The translations under genes were made by a program, and so were the position numbers. A stretch of DNA of 64,000 bases from an uncultured Clostridia bacterium. Its GTDB lineage: Bacteria; Bacillota; Clostridia; Oscillospirales; Ruminococcaceae. The notes beneath the pieces are model-generated. The model saw nothing but the letters and a program-made list of their open reading frames with translations, had not been told where the DNA came from and searched no databases. Location of the stretch: the NCBI GenBank assembly GCA_947631455.1, contig CANRLH010000002.1, positions 262,817-326,816 on the forward strand, given 5' to 3'. This document shows, in pieces, positions 1 through 7,682 of the stretch; the stretch's first letter is position 1; each line of letters opens with the position of its first letter.

Positions 1-780
1 TCATCGCTGACATCTTACAGCACTGAGCCGCTTATAAATTTGACTGTTATGATGCTCATTGTAATTGGCGGCATCGGTTTTTTAACGTGGGATGATATAA
101 TCAAAAACAGATTTCATATAAGAAGATACAGAATGCAGAGCAAGGTTATCCTTTGCACAACTGTGGTGTTGATAGTCTTGCCGGCGCTTTATTTTTTCTT
201 CAGCGAATTCAGCTCTCTTCCCATGAAGGACAGGATATGGAGCTCTATATTCCAGTCGATTACACCGAGGACCGCCGGATTCAACACGGTCGATCTAAGG
301 CTTGTGTCTGATGCGGGCCTGGGTGTAATGATGGCGCTGATGCTGGTGGGCGGCTCGCCCGGGTCTACCGCCGGAGGAATGAAGACGACCACCTTTGCGG
401 TCTTGTTTATGACGGCATTGGCGGTATTTCGCAGAAAAGAACATACAAACTGCTTTGGAAGGCGCTTAAGCGACAACACGTTGAGGAACGCGTCTGCAAT
501 ATTCCTGCTTTACGTGGTGCTGTTTTTGTTGGGAGCGATGCTGATAAGCGGTATCGAGGATCTTCCGCTGACACCGTGCCTGTTTGAAACGGCATCGGCA
601 GTCGGAACGGTAGGTCTTTCCCTCGGAATAACTCACGAGCTTGGGTTGCTTTCAAGGCTGATACTGATGGCACTGATGTTTTTCGGAAGAGTAGGCGGGC
701 TTACGCTGATCTTTGCAGCGGTTTCTGGAACAAGGAAAAACGTATCGCTGCTTCCGGAGGAAAGAATAACAGTAGGGTAA
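1..780 (+). CDS. TrkH/KtrB family K+ uptake membrane subunit (5' end outside window)
   Basis: The frame is open from the first base, so only the last 259 residues are present. Hydrophobic helices alternate with pore loops typical of the Trk/Ktr/HKT superfamily. One filter loop carries TAGFNT near fragment residue 92, followed by GGSPGSTAGGMKT, and a last loop carries SAVGTVGLSLG. The protein forms the K+-conducting channel in the membrane and works with the cytoplasmic RCK protein encoded 15 bp downstream, so the pair is a two-gene operon. Whether it is KtrB or TrkH cannot be settled without the N-terminus. Confidence 0.93.
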   Translation, partial: SSLTSYSTEPLINLTVMMLIVIGGIGFLTWDDIIKNRFHIRRYRMQSKVILCTTVVLIVLPALYFFFSEFSSLPMKDRIWSSIFQSITPRTAGFNTVDLRLVSDAGLGVMMALMLVGGSPGSTAGGMKTTTFAVLFMTALAVFRRKEHTNCFGRRLSDNTLRNASAIFLLYVVLFLLGAMLISGIEDLPLTPCLFETASAVGTVGLSLGITHELGLLSRLILMALMFFGRVGGLTLIFAAVSGTRKNVSLLPEERITVG

Positions 781-795
781 AAGGAGAAACTTTGT

Positions 796-1443
796 ATGAA
801 AACGATACTATTGATAGGACTCGGAAGATTCGGAAGGCACATCGCTCGTAATCTAAGAGAGCTCAGGCATCAGGTTATGGCGATTGATATAAAGGAAGAT
901 CGTGTTGAGGATACACTTCCGTATGTTACAAACGCGCAGATCGGCGACAGCACAAATAAGGCGTTTTTGGATTCGTTGGGAGTGCGCAATTTTGACCTTT
1001 GTATAGTGGCGATAGGAAAGGATTTTCAGAGTTCGCTTGAAACCACCTCTCTTCTTAAGGAGCTTGGAGCAAAGTTTGTGGTATCGAGGGCTTCGAGAGA
1101 TGTTCAGGCAAAATTTCTATCAAGAAACGGTGCGGATCAGGTAGTATATCCTGAAAAGCAGCTTGCTAAATGGGTTGCCATAAGATATAGCTCCGATCAC
1201 ATTCTCGATTATATACAGCTTGACGAAGAACACGCGATACTTGAGGTCGATGTTCCGCAGGATTGGGTGGGAAAGACTGTCGATCAGATCGATATAAGAA
1301 GAAAGTATAACATAAATATTCTTGCCGTAAAGAAAGACGGAAAGATGAGCATAAGCTTTACTCCCGACACGGTTTTGTCTGATCAGTACACGCTTCTGGT
1401 GCTTGGCGAGTATAAAGTAATGCAGAAATGCTTTCACACATAA
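796..1443 (+). CDS. ktrA: KtrA/TrkA-type RCK regulatory subunit of K+ uptake
   Basis: A 215-residue cytoplasmic protein with one RCK_N Rossmann domain (GLGRFG at residues 8-13, acidic residue at the end of beta 2) and a C-terminal RCK_C (TrkA_C) domain from about residue 135. A single RCK_N-RCK_C unit is the KtrA layout; classical TrkA has two copies. It is known to bind nucleotides and gate the partner channel. An SD-like AAGGAGA lies just upstream and the K+ channel gene ends 15 bp before, which supports co-transcription. The gene ends at the terminator-like hairpin at 1466-1498. Confidence 0.93.
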   Translation: MKTILLIGLGRFGRHIARNLRELRHQVMAIDIKEDRVEDTLPYVTNAQIGDSTNKAFLDSLGVRNFDLCIVAIGKDFQSSLETTSLLKELGAKFVVSRASRDVQAKFLSRNGADQVVYPEKQLAKWVAIRYSSDHILDYIQLDEEHAILEVDVPQDWVGKTVDQIDIRRKYNINILAVKKDGKMSISFTPDTVLSDQYTLLVLGEYKVMQKCFHT

Positions 1444-1465
1444 AGATTAAATAAACGTTTACAAT

Positions 1466-1500
1466 GCAGTATCCGGATGAAAATTCGGGTGCTGTTTTGA
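1466..1500 (+). terminator. Intrinsic terminator after the ktr pair
   Basis: An 11-bp stem (1467-1477 with 1484-1494, some G-U pairs) closes a TGAAAA loop and is followed by TTTTGATTTG. The T-run is short, so termination strength is uncertain. Confidence 0.6.
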
Positions 1501-1586
1501 TTTGCAAAAATACACATATTAGATAAGCAAAAAAACGCGTGATTTGTAATAATCGTAAAATATATGCAAAAAATAATTTTTTAGTT

Positions 1587-1635
1587 ATATTGCATAAAAA
1601 CATTGCTTGACAATTATGCAATATTACAGTATAAT
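1587..1635 (+). promoter_or_regulatory. Perfect sigma-A promoter of glgP with an 11-bp inverted repeat around the -35
   Basis: TTGACA at 1607-1612, a 17-bp spacer and TATAAT at 1630-1635 match the consensus exactly. ATATTGCATAA at 1587-1597 and its exact reverse complement at 1614-1624 flank the -35 box. Such an arrangement would suit a dimeric repressor, but no regulator is identified. An SD (GGAGG) precedes the ATG at 1708. Confidence 0.85.
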
Positions 1636-1707
1636 TATTTTGTTTGAAAGATTTAAGGACCGTTTTACTCGGGTTTAACGGTATGATAATAAATGGAGGT
1701 AATCTAA

Positions 1708-4209
1708 ATGGCAACAGAAAACACTTTAGCAAAGGCTGAAGAGAAAAAGCCTGCGGTCAGGAAGACTGCGGCAAAGAAAAAGACGAGCGAGCTTAAGCCG
1801 ATAAAGCCGACGGTAAAGCTTCCTATCACCGAAAAGGAGTTTGAGGAAAAGCTTATAGACATACTGTCAGCAGATTACAGAACCACTCCTGACAAGGCAT
1901 CTGATAAGCAGATCTATGAAGCGGTATCAACGATAGTGGTGCAGCTTCTCAAGGAAAAGAGAAGACATTTTGTAAACAAGATACACTCCGAGGGCAAAAA
2001 GCAGGTATACTATTTGTCAATGGAGTTTTTGATGGGTCGTTCTTTAAAGACTAATCTGTATAACCTTATGCTTAACGACACGGTTAAGAGGATCTTAGAT
2101 AAATACGGAATAAGCATTGACGGAATTTACGAGTGCGAGCCTGACGCAGGCCTTGGCAACGGCGGACTAGGACGTCTTGCGGCGTGCTATCTCGACGGAC
2201 TTGCGACGGATGGATATTCTGGAATGGGATATTCAATCTGCTATGAGTTCGGTATTTTCAAGCAGCAGTTAGAGAACGGATGGCAGACAGAGCTTCCGGA
2301 TAACTGGCTGCCCGGGGGAAAATCGTGGCTTGTGGAAAATTACGACAGAGCTATCGAGGTGCATTTTGACGGTGAGCTAAATGAATATTGGGACGATCAG
2401 TATCATTGTGTAAACCATATAAATTATACGACAGTAAATGCGGTTCCGGTTGATATGTATGTCGCGGGATACGACAGTGAAGCAGTTTCAATGCTGAGAC
2501 TTTGGAGAGCGGTAACTCCTTCGTTTGATATGAATATGTTCAATAAGGGCGATTATTCAAAGGCGCTTGGACAAAACATTATGGCTCAGGCTATTTCAAA
2601 GGTCCTGTATCCAAACGATAATCATGCCGAGGGTAAGTCTTTAAGACTTCGCCAGCAGTATTTTATGTGCGCTGCGTCTGTTGGAGATATCGTTGACAAG
2701 CACATGAGAACCTACGGTACGCTTGATAATCTTCACGAAAAGGTAGCGATACATGTAAACGATACCCACCCGACACTGGCGATCGCAGAGCTTATGAGAA
2801 TACTGCTTGACGACTGCGGCTATTCGTGGAACAAGGCATGGCATATCGTGACGAACACGTTTGCTTATACAAATCATACAGTCATGGCGGAAGCGCTTGA
2901 AAAGTGGGACTGTAACCTTGTAAGGCAGGTTATTCCGAGAATCTTCTCGATAATCGTTGAGATAAACAACCGCTACTGCAAGGATCTTTTTGAAAGGACC
3001 GGCGACGAACAGAGAGTATCGAGAATGTCGATCATACAGAACAATCAGGTGAAGATGGCGAACCTCTGCGTTCACGCATCACACTCCGTAAACGGAGTGG
3101 CGAAGATTCACTCTGAGATAATCAAGCAGGACGTTTTCCACGACGAATACATTGACACACCTAATAAATTCAAGAATGTAACAAACGGAATAGCATTCCG
3201 CAGATGGCTTTTGCAGTCAAATCCGGGGCTTACGAATCTTCTGAGAGAAAAGATAGGAAACGAGTTTTTGAAGGACGCGTCTCACCTTGCAAAGTTCAAT
3301 ATGTTTAAGGACGATACCGAAACACTTGAGCGTCTTGCGGCTATCAAGAAGGAGAACAAGGTTAAGTTTGCAAAATACGTAAAAAACCGTTACGGAACGG
3401 TACTTAACACCGATTCCATCTTCGATGTGCAGGTAAAGCGTCTGCACGAATATAAGCGTCAGCACCTTAATGCGCTTAACATTCTGGCTCAGTACAACAA
3501 TCTTCTTCAGAACCCGGATGCCGACTTCACTCCGAAGACATACATCTTTGCAGCAAAGGCGGCTCCCGGATACTATCTTGCAAAGCAGATAATAAAGCTT
3601 ATCTGGTCGATAGGCGAGGAGCTTAAGAAAAATCCGAAGATAAACGAGAAGCTCTCGGTCGTATTCCTGGAGGACTACTGTGTATCGCTATCTGAGATAC
3701 TTATGCCGGCCAGTGAGATTTCAGAGCAGATTTCGCTTGCGGGAACAGAGGCATCCGGAACCGGTAATATGAAGCAGATGTTAAACGGAGCGATAACGCT
3801 TGGTACTATGGACGGAGCTAATGTTGAGATACACGGAGCGGTAGGCGATGAGAACATCATCACCTTCGGTATGAGCGCTGAGGATGTAGTTTCAAGAAAG
3901 TCAGGCTATAACCCTGAGAAGTACTATAACGAAAACGGAATTATCCGTGCGGCTGTTGACAGAATGACGGGCGGAGTAAACGGAAACTCGTTTGAAGAGA
4001 TAGCAAATTCCTTAAAGCACAGCGACCCGTATATGGTGCTTGCTGACTTTGATTCATACGCAATAGCACAGGCATACTCAAGCGAGGTATATAAGGATCA
4101 GAAGAAGTGGCAGCAGATGAGCCTTGCAAACATTGCTGGTGCGGGAATATTCTCGGCAGACCGTTCGGTTGAGGATTACGCGAGAGACATCTGGGGACTT
4201 AAAAAGTAA
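1708..4209 (+). CDS. glgP: Glycogen/starch/maltodextrin phosphorylase
   Basis: An 833-residue GT35 phosphorylase, full length for the family, that releases glucose 1-phosphate from alpha-1,4-glucans using PLP. Visible family blocks are YYLSMEFLMGR, GLGNGGLGRLAACYLDGLA, VQVKRLHEYKRQ and the PLP-lysine block EASGTGNMK. The first 35 residues are an Ala/Lys-rich hydrophilic extension before the catalytic fold begins near residue 40. It has its own consensus promoter and terminator, so it is monocistronic. It acts in the cytoplasm on storage glycogen or imported oligosaccharides; the neighbouring secreted cellulase suggests a carbohydrate-degrading lifestyle but is transcribed separately. Confidence 0.97.
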   Translation: MATENTLAKAEEKKPAVRKTAAKKKTSELKPIKPTVKLPITEKEFEEKLIDILSADYRTTPDKASDKQIYEAVSTIVVQLLKEKRRHFVNKIHSEGKKQVYYLSMEFLMGRSLKTNLYNLMLNDTVKRILDKYGISIDGIYECEPDAGLGNGGLGRLAACYLDGLATDGYSGMGYSICYEFGIFKQQLENGWQTELPDNWLPGGKSWLVENYDRAIEVHFDGELNEYWDDQYHCVNHINYTTVNAVPVDMYVAGYDSEAVSMLRLWRAVTPSFDMNMFNKGDYSKALGQNIMAQAISKVLYPNDNHAEGKSLRLRQQYFMCAASVGDIVDKHMRTYGTLDNLHEKVAIHVNDTHPTLAIAELMRILLDDCGYSWNKAWHIVTNTFAYTNHTVMAEALEKWDCNLVRQVIPRIFSIIVEINNRYCKDLFERTGDEQRVSRMSIIQNNQVKMANLCVHASHSVNGVAKIHSEIIKQDVFHDEYIDTPNKFKNVTNGIAFRRWLLQSNPGLTNLLREKIGNEFLKDASHLAKFNMFKDDTETLERLAAIKKENKVKFAKYVKNRYGTVLNTDSIFDVQVKRLHEYKRQHLNALNILAQYNNLLQNPDADFTPKTYIFAAKAAPGYYLAKQIIKLIWSIGEELKKNPKINEKLSVVFLEDYCVSLSEILMPASEISEQISLAGTEASGTGNMKQMLNGAITLGTMDGANVEIHGAVGDENIITFGMSAEDVVSRKSGYNPEKYYNENGIIRAAVDRMTGGVNGNSFEEIANSLKHSDPYMVLADFDSYAIAQAYSSEVYKDQKKWQQMSLANIAGAGIFSADRSVEDYARDIWGLKK

Positions 4210-4227
4210 AGATCAATATTATTATAA

Positions 4228-4254
4228 AGAGAGACGAAAATCGTCTCTTTTTAT
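4228..4254 (+). terminator. Intrinsic terminator of glgP
   Basis: A perfect 8-bp stem AGAGACGA/TCGTCTCT (4230-4237 and 4241-4248) with an AAA loop is followed by a T-rich tail. Confidence 0.85.
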
Positions 4255-4288
4255 TTACACTTATTTAATTATTCTATAAATAATTTTG

Positions 4289-4317
4289 TTGACATTTAAC
4301 AATATTTAATGTATAAT
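4289..4317 (+). promoter_or_regulatory. Perfect sigma-A promoter of the GH5 gene
   Basis: TTGACA at 4289-4294, a 17-bp spacer, TATAAT at 4312-4317. The start codon at 4366 is preceded by a strong SD (AGGAGGA). Confidence 0.85.
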
Positions 4318-4365
4318 TAAAGAGCAAACAGACAATATGTCAAAAATTATTTAGGAGGAAATAAA

Positions 4366-6195
4366 ATGAACAAGAAATCTTTACTCAAAAGACTTCTCAG
4401 CGGCATCATTGCGGCAGCGGTAACGGCTTCACTTGCATTTACCGGTTCGGTTTTTGCAGCGAATACTGCCGGTGAGGGTGCTTCTTTTGAAGACTTAAGC
4501 CAGAACGAAATAGTTGAAGCTATGGCTCCCGCTTGGAATCTAGGAAATCAGCTTGAGGCGGTGAGCGGAAATAAGGCTTCGGAAACCGCATGGGGAAACC
4601 CGGTTATCACTCAAGAAACACTTAAAATGGTAAAGGACGCAGGCTTTAAAGCTGTAAGAATCCCTGTGTCTTACTTTGCAAGAATAGGAGCTGCTCCTAA
4701 TTACACCATTGAAGCTGATTGGCTTAAGAGAATCAAAGAAGTAGTTGATATGGCAATGGCTGAGGGTCTTTATGCTATAATCAATATGCATGGAGACGGA
4801 TACACCTCAATGGTAAATAACGGCGCGTGGCTTTTGTGCAACGCTCCGGCAGATGAGCAGCCTGCGATCAAGGCAAAGTATGAAGCCTGCTGGAAGCAGA
4901 TCGCAACCACATTTAAGGATTACGACGAACACCTTATCTTTGAGTCTATGAACGAGGAGTTTGACGGAGGATATAGCGGTCCTCAGCTTGAATACTATCA
5001 GAACATAAACGCTTACAACCAGATTTTTGTAGATACTGTTCGTAAGACAAGCGAAAACAACTCAAAGCGCTGGCTGCTTGTTCCGGGCTGGAATACAGAT
5101 ATAGGCTATACAACAGGAAATTACGGCTTTGAGATACCGACAGATACAAATAGAGCGTCTTCTATCCCCGCGGATGAGCAGAGGATCATGATCTCCGTTC
5201 ACTACTACAATCCTTGGGATTTCTGCGGTGAAGGTAAATTTAATAAAATCGAGTGGGGAACCGAGGCTGAAGTAAAGACTCTTCAGGATCTGTTTACAAA
5301 CTGCTACAATAAGTTTGTTGCTAAAGGCTATCCGGTTATTATAGGAGAAACAGGAGCGGTTGATCAGGATAATCTTGACAGCAGGGTTAAGTTTTATTCT
5401 GAAGTTTGCAAGGCGGCAAGAAGCAGGGGAATGGTTCCTGTTGTATGGGACAATAACGGACATGGCACCGGCCCTGATAAGTTCGGTCTGTTTAACAGAA
5501 GCACATTCGAGGTAACACAGCCTGAGATAATCGACGCTATTATGAAGGCGTATGAGGGAGATCCTCTTCCGTTTGTACCGTCGGTTCCATATACAAAGGA
5601 CGACGCACTTGGCATTATTTACTCAACCAAAAAGAAGGACGCGACGCTGCTTGCAGCAGGTACGGCAGGTGATGACCTTGCAGGAGCGACTCAGGTGAAG
5701 GTTACATTTGACTGTGCGCCTGATGTATCGTTTAATCAGTATGCAAATTTAAATATCATTACAGATGATAAGGGCAATGAAGTTTCCATTCCGGGCGACA
5801 GCGACGTAGTAGGAGCTTTGGGACTTACCGTTACTGCTGATCTTAAGTCTGCGCTTAAGAGCGGGGACAAGTATTCTATCTCGGCATATACATCGTCATG
5901 GACAGATGCTTCTGATTATGTATTCCTTGTAGGAAAGCTTGAATTCCTCGATGCAAACGGAAATGTTCTTAAGACAATTGACAAGAACTCTCTTCCTGTC
6001 GGCATAATGGGTGACCTTAACGGCGACGGAGAAGTCACAACGGCAGATGTAGGTATAATCAACTCTTACGCAAAGCATGTTGCAGAACCGACCGGTGATG
6101 AGCTGCGTCTTGCTGATATGGACGGCAGCGGCGATATATCAACTGCGGATGTCGGAATCGCAAACAGCATAGCTGTAAAAGGAGCTAAAGGATAA
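4366..6195 (+). CDS. Secreted GH5 endoglucanase with C-terminal dockerin
   Basis: A 609-residue extracellular glycoside hydrolase. A signal peptide spans about residues 1-31 (cleavage after VFA). The GH5 catalytic module runs to about residue 400: GNQLEA after the start of the barrel, the acid/base Glu in MNEEF (E197, preceded by the conserved Asn) and the nucleophile Glu in IIGETGA (E328). Residues about 410-540 form an unassigned, probably beta-rich module that may bind carbohydrate. A type-I-like dockerin with two Ca-binding repeats (GDLNGDGEVTTADVG and LADMDGSGDISTADVG) closes the protein. The dockerin implies docking on cohesins of a scaffoldin, none of which is encoded here. The exact substrate within GH5 is not settled. 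Confidence 0.95.
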   Translation: MNKKSLLKRLLSGIIAAAVTASLAFTGSVFAANTAGEGASFEDLSQNEIVEAMAPAWNLGNQLEAVSGNKASETAWGNPVITQETLKMVKDAGFKAVRIPVSYFARIGAAPNYTIEADWLKRIKEVVDMAMAEGLYAIINMHGDGYTSMVNNGAWLLCNAPADEQPAIKAKYEACWKQIATTFKDYDEHLIFESMNEEFDGGYSGPQLEYYQNINAYNQIFVDTVRKTSENNSKRWLLVPGWNTDIGYTTGNYGFEIPTDTNRASSIPADEQRIMISVHYYNPWDFCGEGKFNKIEWGTEAEVKTLQDLFTNCYNKFVAKGYPVIIGETGAVDQDNLDSRVKFYSEVCKAARSRGMVPVVWDNNGHGTGPDKFGLFNRSTFEVTQPEIIDAIMKAYEGDPLPFVPSVPYTKDDALGIIYSTKKKDATLLAAGTAGDDLAGATQVKVTFDCAPDVSFNQYANLNIITDDKGNEVSIPGDSDVVGALGLTVTADLKSALKSGDKYSISAYTSSWTDASDYVFLVGKLEFLDANGNVLKTIDKNSLPVGIMGDLNGDGEVTTADVGIINSYAKHVAEPTGDELRLADMDGSGDISTADVGIANSIAVKGAKG

Positions 6196-6213
6196 ATCAC
6201 ACAGAATAAGGGT

Positions 6214-6246
6214 CCCTGCGGTTTTTAAAAGCTGCAGGGGCTTTTT
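6214..6246 (+). terminator. Intrinsic terminator of the GH5 gene
   Basis: CCCTGC at 6214-6219 pairs with GCAGGG at 6234-6239, followed by CTTTTTG. Confidence 0.8.
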
Positions 6247-6340
6247 GATGTTACAGACATTTTATTGACAAACAACGGAGCATTAAGTATAATTTATAAA
6301 ACGGCGTATTTAGTGTTAGTAAGCAAAATGGGGTGATAAT

Positions 6341-7051
6341 ATCAAAAACAATGTAATAGCAGTGATAGCTGCGGGCGGAAGAGGAACAAGAATGGGCGCT
6401 GACATTCCGAAGCAGTACATAAAAATAGGCGGGAAGCCCGTGGTGGTACATACTTTGATGAAGTTTCTGCCGCTTGATTTTGACAGGATTTTGCTGCTTG
6501 TGTCAAAAGACAGCGTGTCTTTTGCAAAAAATCTGCTCAAGGAATATTCTGTCAGCGGAGTGGACGTGATCCCGGGCGGGAAAACGAGAAATGATACTAT
6601 ACTGAATGCCGTGCGCTTTCTGCGCGGTAATGATGAGCTTGATGAAAGCACAGTTTTAGTAACTCACGACAGTGTCAGACCGTTTGTTAGCGAGAGGGTT
6701 ATTCTTGAAAGTATAAAGACATGCCGGGAAAAGGGAATATGCACTGCGGCGATAAAAGCTACCGATACGATAGTCAGGGGCAGCGGGCAGGTCACAGAGC
6801 TTTTTGACAGAAGCGAAATGCTTCAGGTACAAACCCCTCAGACTTTTAACGCAATGCGGTTTGAAAGTCTCTATGCCTCTCTTGACGATGACCGGAAGCT
6901 GTTAGCGACCGATTGCACGCGGCTTTTTTCACTCGCGGGAGATGCTGTGTATATTGTTGAGGGCGATAAGGAGAACATAAAGCTTACATATAAAAGCGAC
7001 CTCGCATTTGCGGAGGGGTATCTTAACAGCAGTGAAGGACAGACGCAATAA
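6341..7051 (+). CDS. ispD: 2-C-methyl-D-erythritol 4-phosphate cytidylyltransferase, apparent ATC start
   Basis: IspD transfers CMP from CTP to methylerythritol 4-phosphate in the MEP isoprenoid pathway. The N-terminal nucleotide-binding block VIAVIAAGGRGTRMG, the downstream VTHDSVRPFV block and the TPQTF block are typical, and a length of about 236 residues is normal. No ATG, GTG or TTG lies in frame between the stop at 6320-6322 and the GTG at 6362, which would delete half of the first beta strand. An SD-like GGGGTG at 6330-6335 stands 5 nt before ATC at 6341, giving the usual short lead (IKNNVIAV). I therefore place the start at ATC, with GTG 6362 as the conservative alternative. Confidence 0.9.
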   Translation: MKNNVIAVIAAGGRGTRMGADIPKQYIKIGGKPVVVHTLMKFLPLDFDRILLLVSKDSVSFAKNLLKEYSVSGVDVIPGGKTRNDTILNAVRFLRGNDELDESTVLVTHDSVRPFVSERVILESIKTCREKGICTAAIKATDTIVRGSGQVTELFDRSEMLQVQTPQTFNAMRFESLYASLDDDRKLLATDCTRLFSLAGDAVYIVEGDKENIKLTYKSDLAFAEGYLNSSEGQTQ

Positions 7052-7072
7052 GAATAATGGATAATTTTAACT

Positions 7073-7103
7073 ATAAGCACCTTTTTTGGTGCTTATTTTT
7101 TTT
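7073..7103 (+). terminator. Intrinsic terminator of ispD
   Basis: A perfect 9-bp stem ATAAGCACC/GGTGCTTAT with a T6 loop is followed by a run of Ts. Confidence 0.9.
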
Positions 7104-7113
7104 GCACTCTGTT

Positions 7114-7176
7114 TATGACTAAATTATGAATATTGTAAATATTCTATGACTAAACTTAGGATATTTTATTTATAAT
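7114..7176 (+). promoter_or_regulatory. Putative activator-type promoter of the virion module
   Basis: TATAAT at 7171-7176 has no recognisable -35 box. Two exact copies of TATGACTAAA (7114-7123 and 7145-7154, 31 bp apart) flank a 7-bp hairpin GAATATT-gta-AATATTC at 7128-7144. The second copy covers the expected -35 position, as with activator-dependent promoters. Function is inferred. Confidence 0.45.
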
Positions 7177-7197
7177 GTACGTTTGCGTGCAATTTTA

Positions 7198-7324
7198 GCC
7201 CCAAAAGTGCCTATAAGTGAAGGGCGTTTTTAAAATGCACTTTCAAAAACTTTTCCGTCACAGACAAGCGGGTACAGTCTGTTCGGAAAAGAGTACCCGA
7301 CCGAAACAAAATCAAAGGAGGAAT
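7198..7324 (+). ncRNA. Structured leader RNA with a 7-bp pseudoknot upstream of the small terminase gene
   Basis: CTTTTCCG 7250-7257 pairs perfectly with 7284-7291, enclosing ACAGAC 7260-7265 paired with 7277-7282. The 11-nt apical loop contains CGGGTAC (7269-7275), an exact complement of GTACCCG at 7293-7299 just after the stem: an H-type pseudoknot. Upstream, AAAGTGC 7204-7210 pairs with GCACTTT 7237-7243, and GCCC near 7198 could pair with GGGC in that loop. The SD (AAAGGAGG) follows within 25 nt. I do not match it to a known riboswitch class. A short reading frame crossing it (7217-7399) looks spurious. Confidence 0.5.
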
Positions 7325-7328
7325 TTAA

Positions 7329-7682
7329 TTGCGGAATTTTTCAGTCAGGCGTGTTTTAAAGACCGACGCCAAGGACATTGCGAAGTATGGGCTTTATAAG
7401 ATAATAGCCTCGTCGCAAAAAGACCTTGCAGCCATATCGGCGGCAAACGAGATACCCGGAAATTCAGCTGAGCTTTTTAATCTCGCTGAGATCAAGAGAA
7501 CGGACAAGTCCTGCGATGTCAAGAGCTTTGACAAGCTTAAGGCGATCGAGCTTATGATAGAGCTTGCGCGCCTTGAGCGAGAGGAGTCAGACAGCGGCGA
7601 GAGCTTTTTTAAAAACTTTATGCAGTCCTGCGAAAAGCTCGGAGAACAAAGCATTGAGTCGGAGGATGTGGATGGCTCTTGA
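7329..7682 (+). CDS. Putative phage terminase small subunit
   Basis: A 117-residue hydrophilic, mostly helical protein starting at TTG behind a strong AAAGGAGG site. Similarity is weak; the C-terminal FDKLKAIELMIELARLE helix resembles the oligomerisation region of small terminases, and the gene sits directly before the large terminase, overlapping it by 4 bp (TTGA). Small terminases recognise the packaging site and hand DNA to the motor. The call rests mainly on position and size. Confidence 0.6.
   Translation: MRNFSVRRVLKTDAKDIAKYGLYKIIASSQKDLAAISAANEIPGNSAELFNLAEIKRTDKSCDVKSFDKLKAIELMIELARLEREESDSGESFFKNFMQSCEKLGEQSIESEDVDGS

Noticed and set aside
7250..7299. Twister or other known self-cleaving ribozyme in the virion leader
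   Set aside because: The pseudoknot resembles ribozyme topology, but conserved twister, hammerhead and HDV core bases are not present.
7217..7399. Short reading frame upstream of the small terminase gene
   Set aside because: It crosses the structured leader and the strong SD of the terminase gene, has no clear SD of its own, and its residues show no protein-like pattern.
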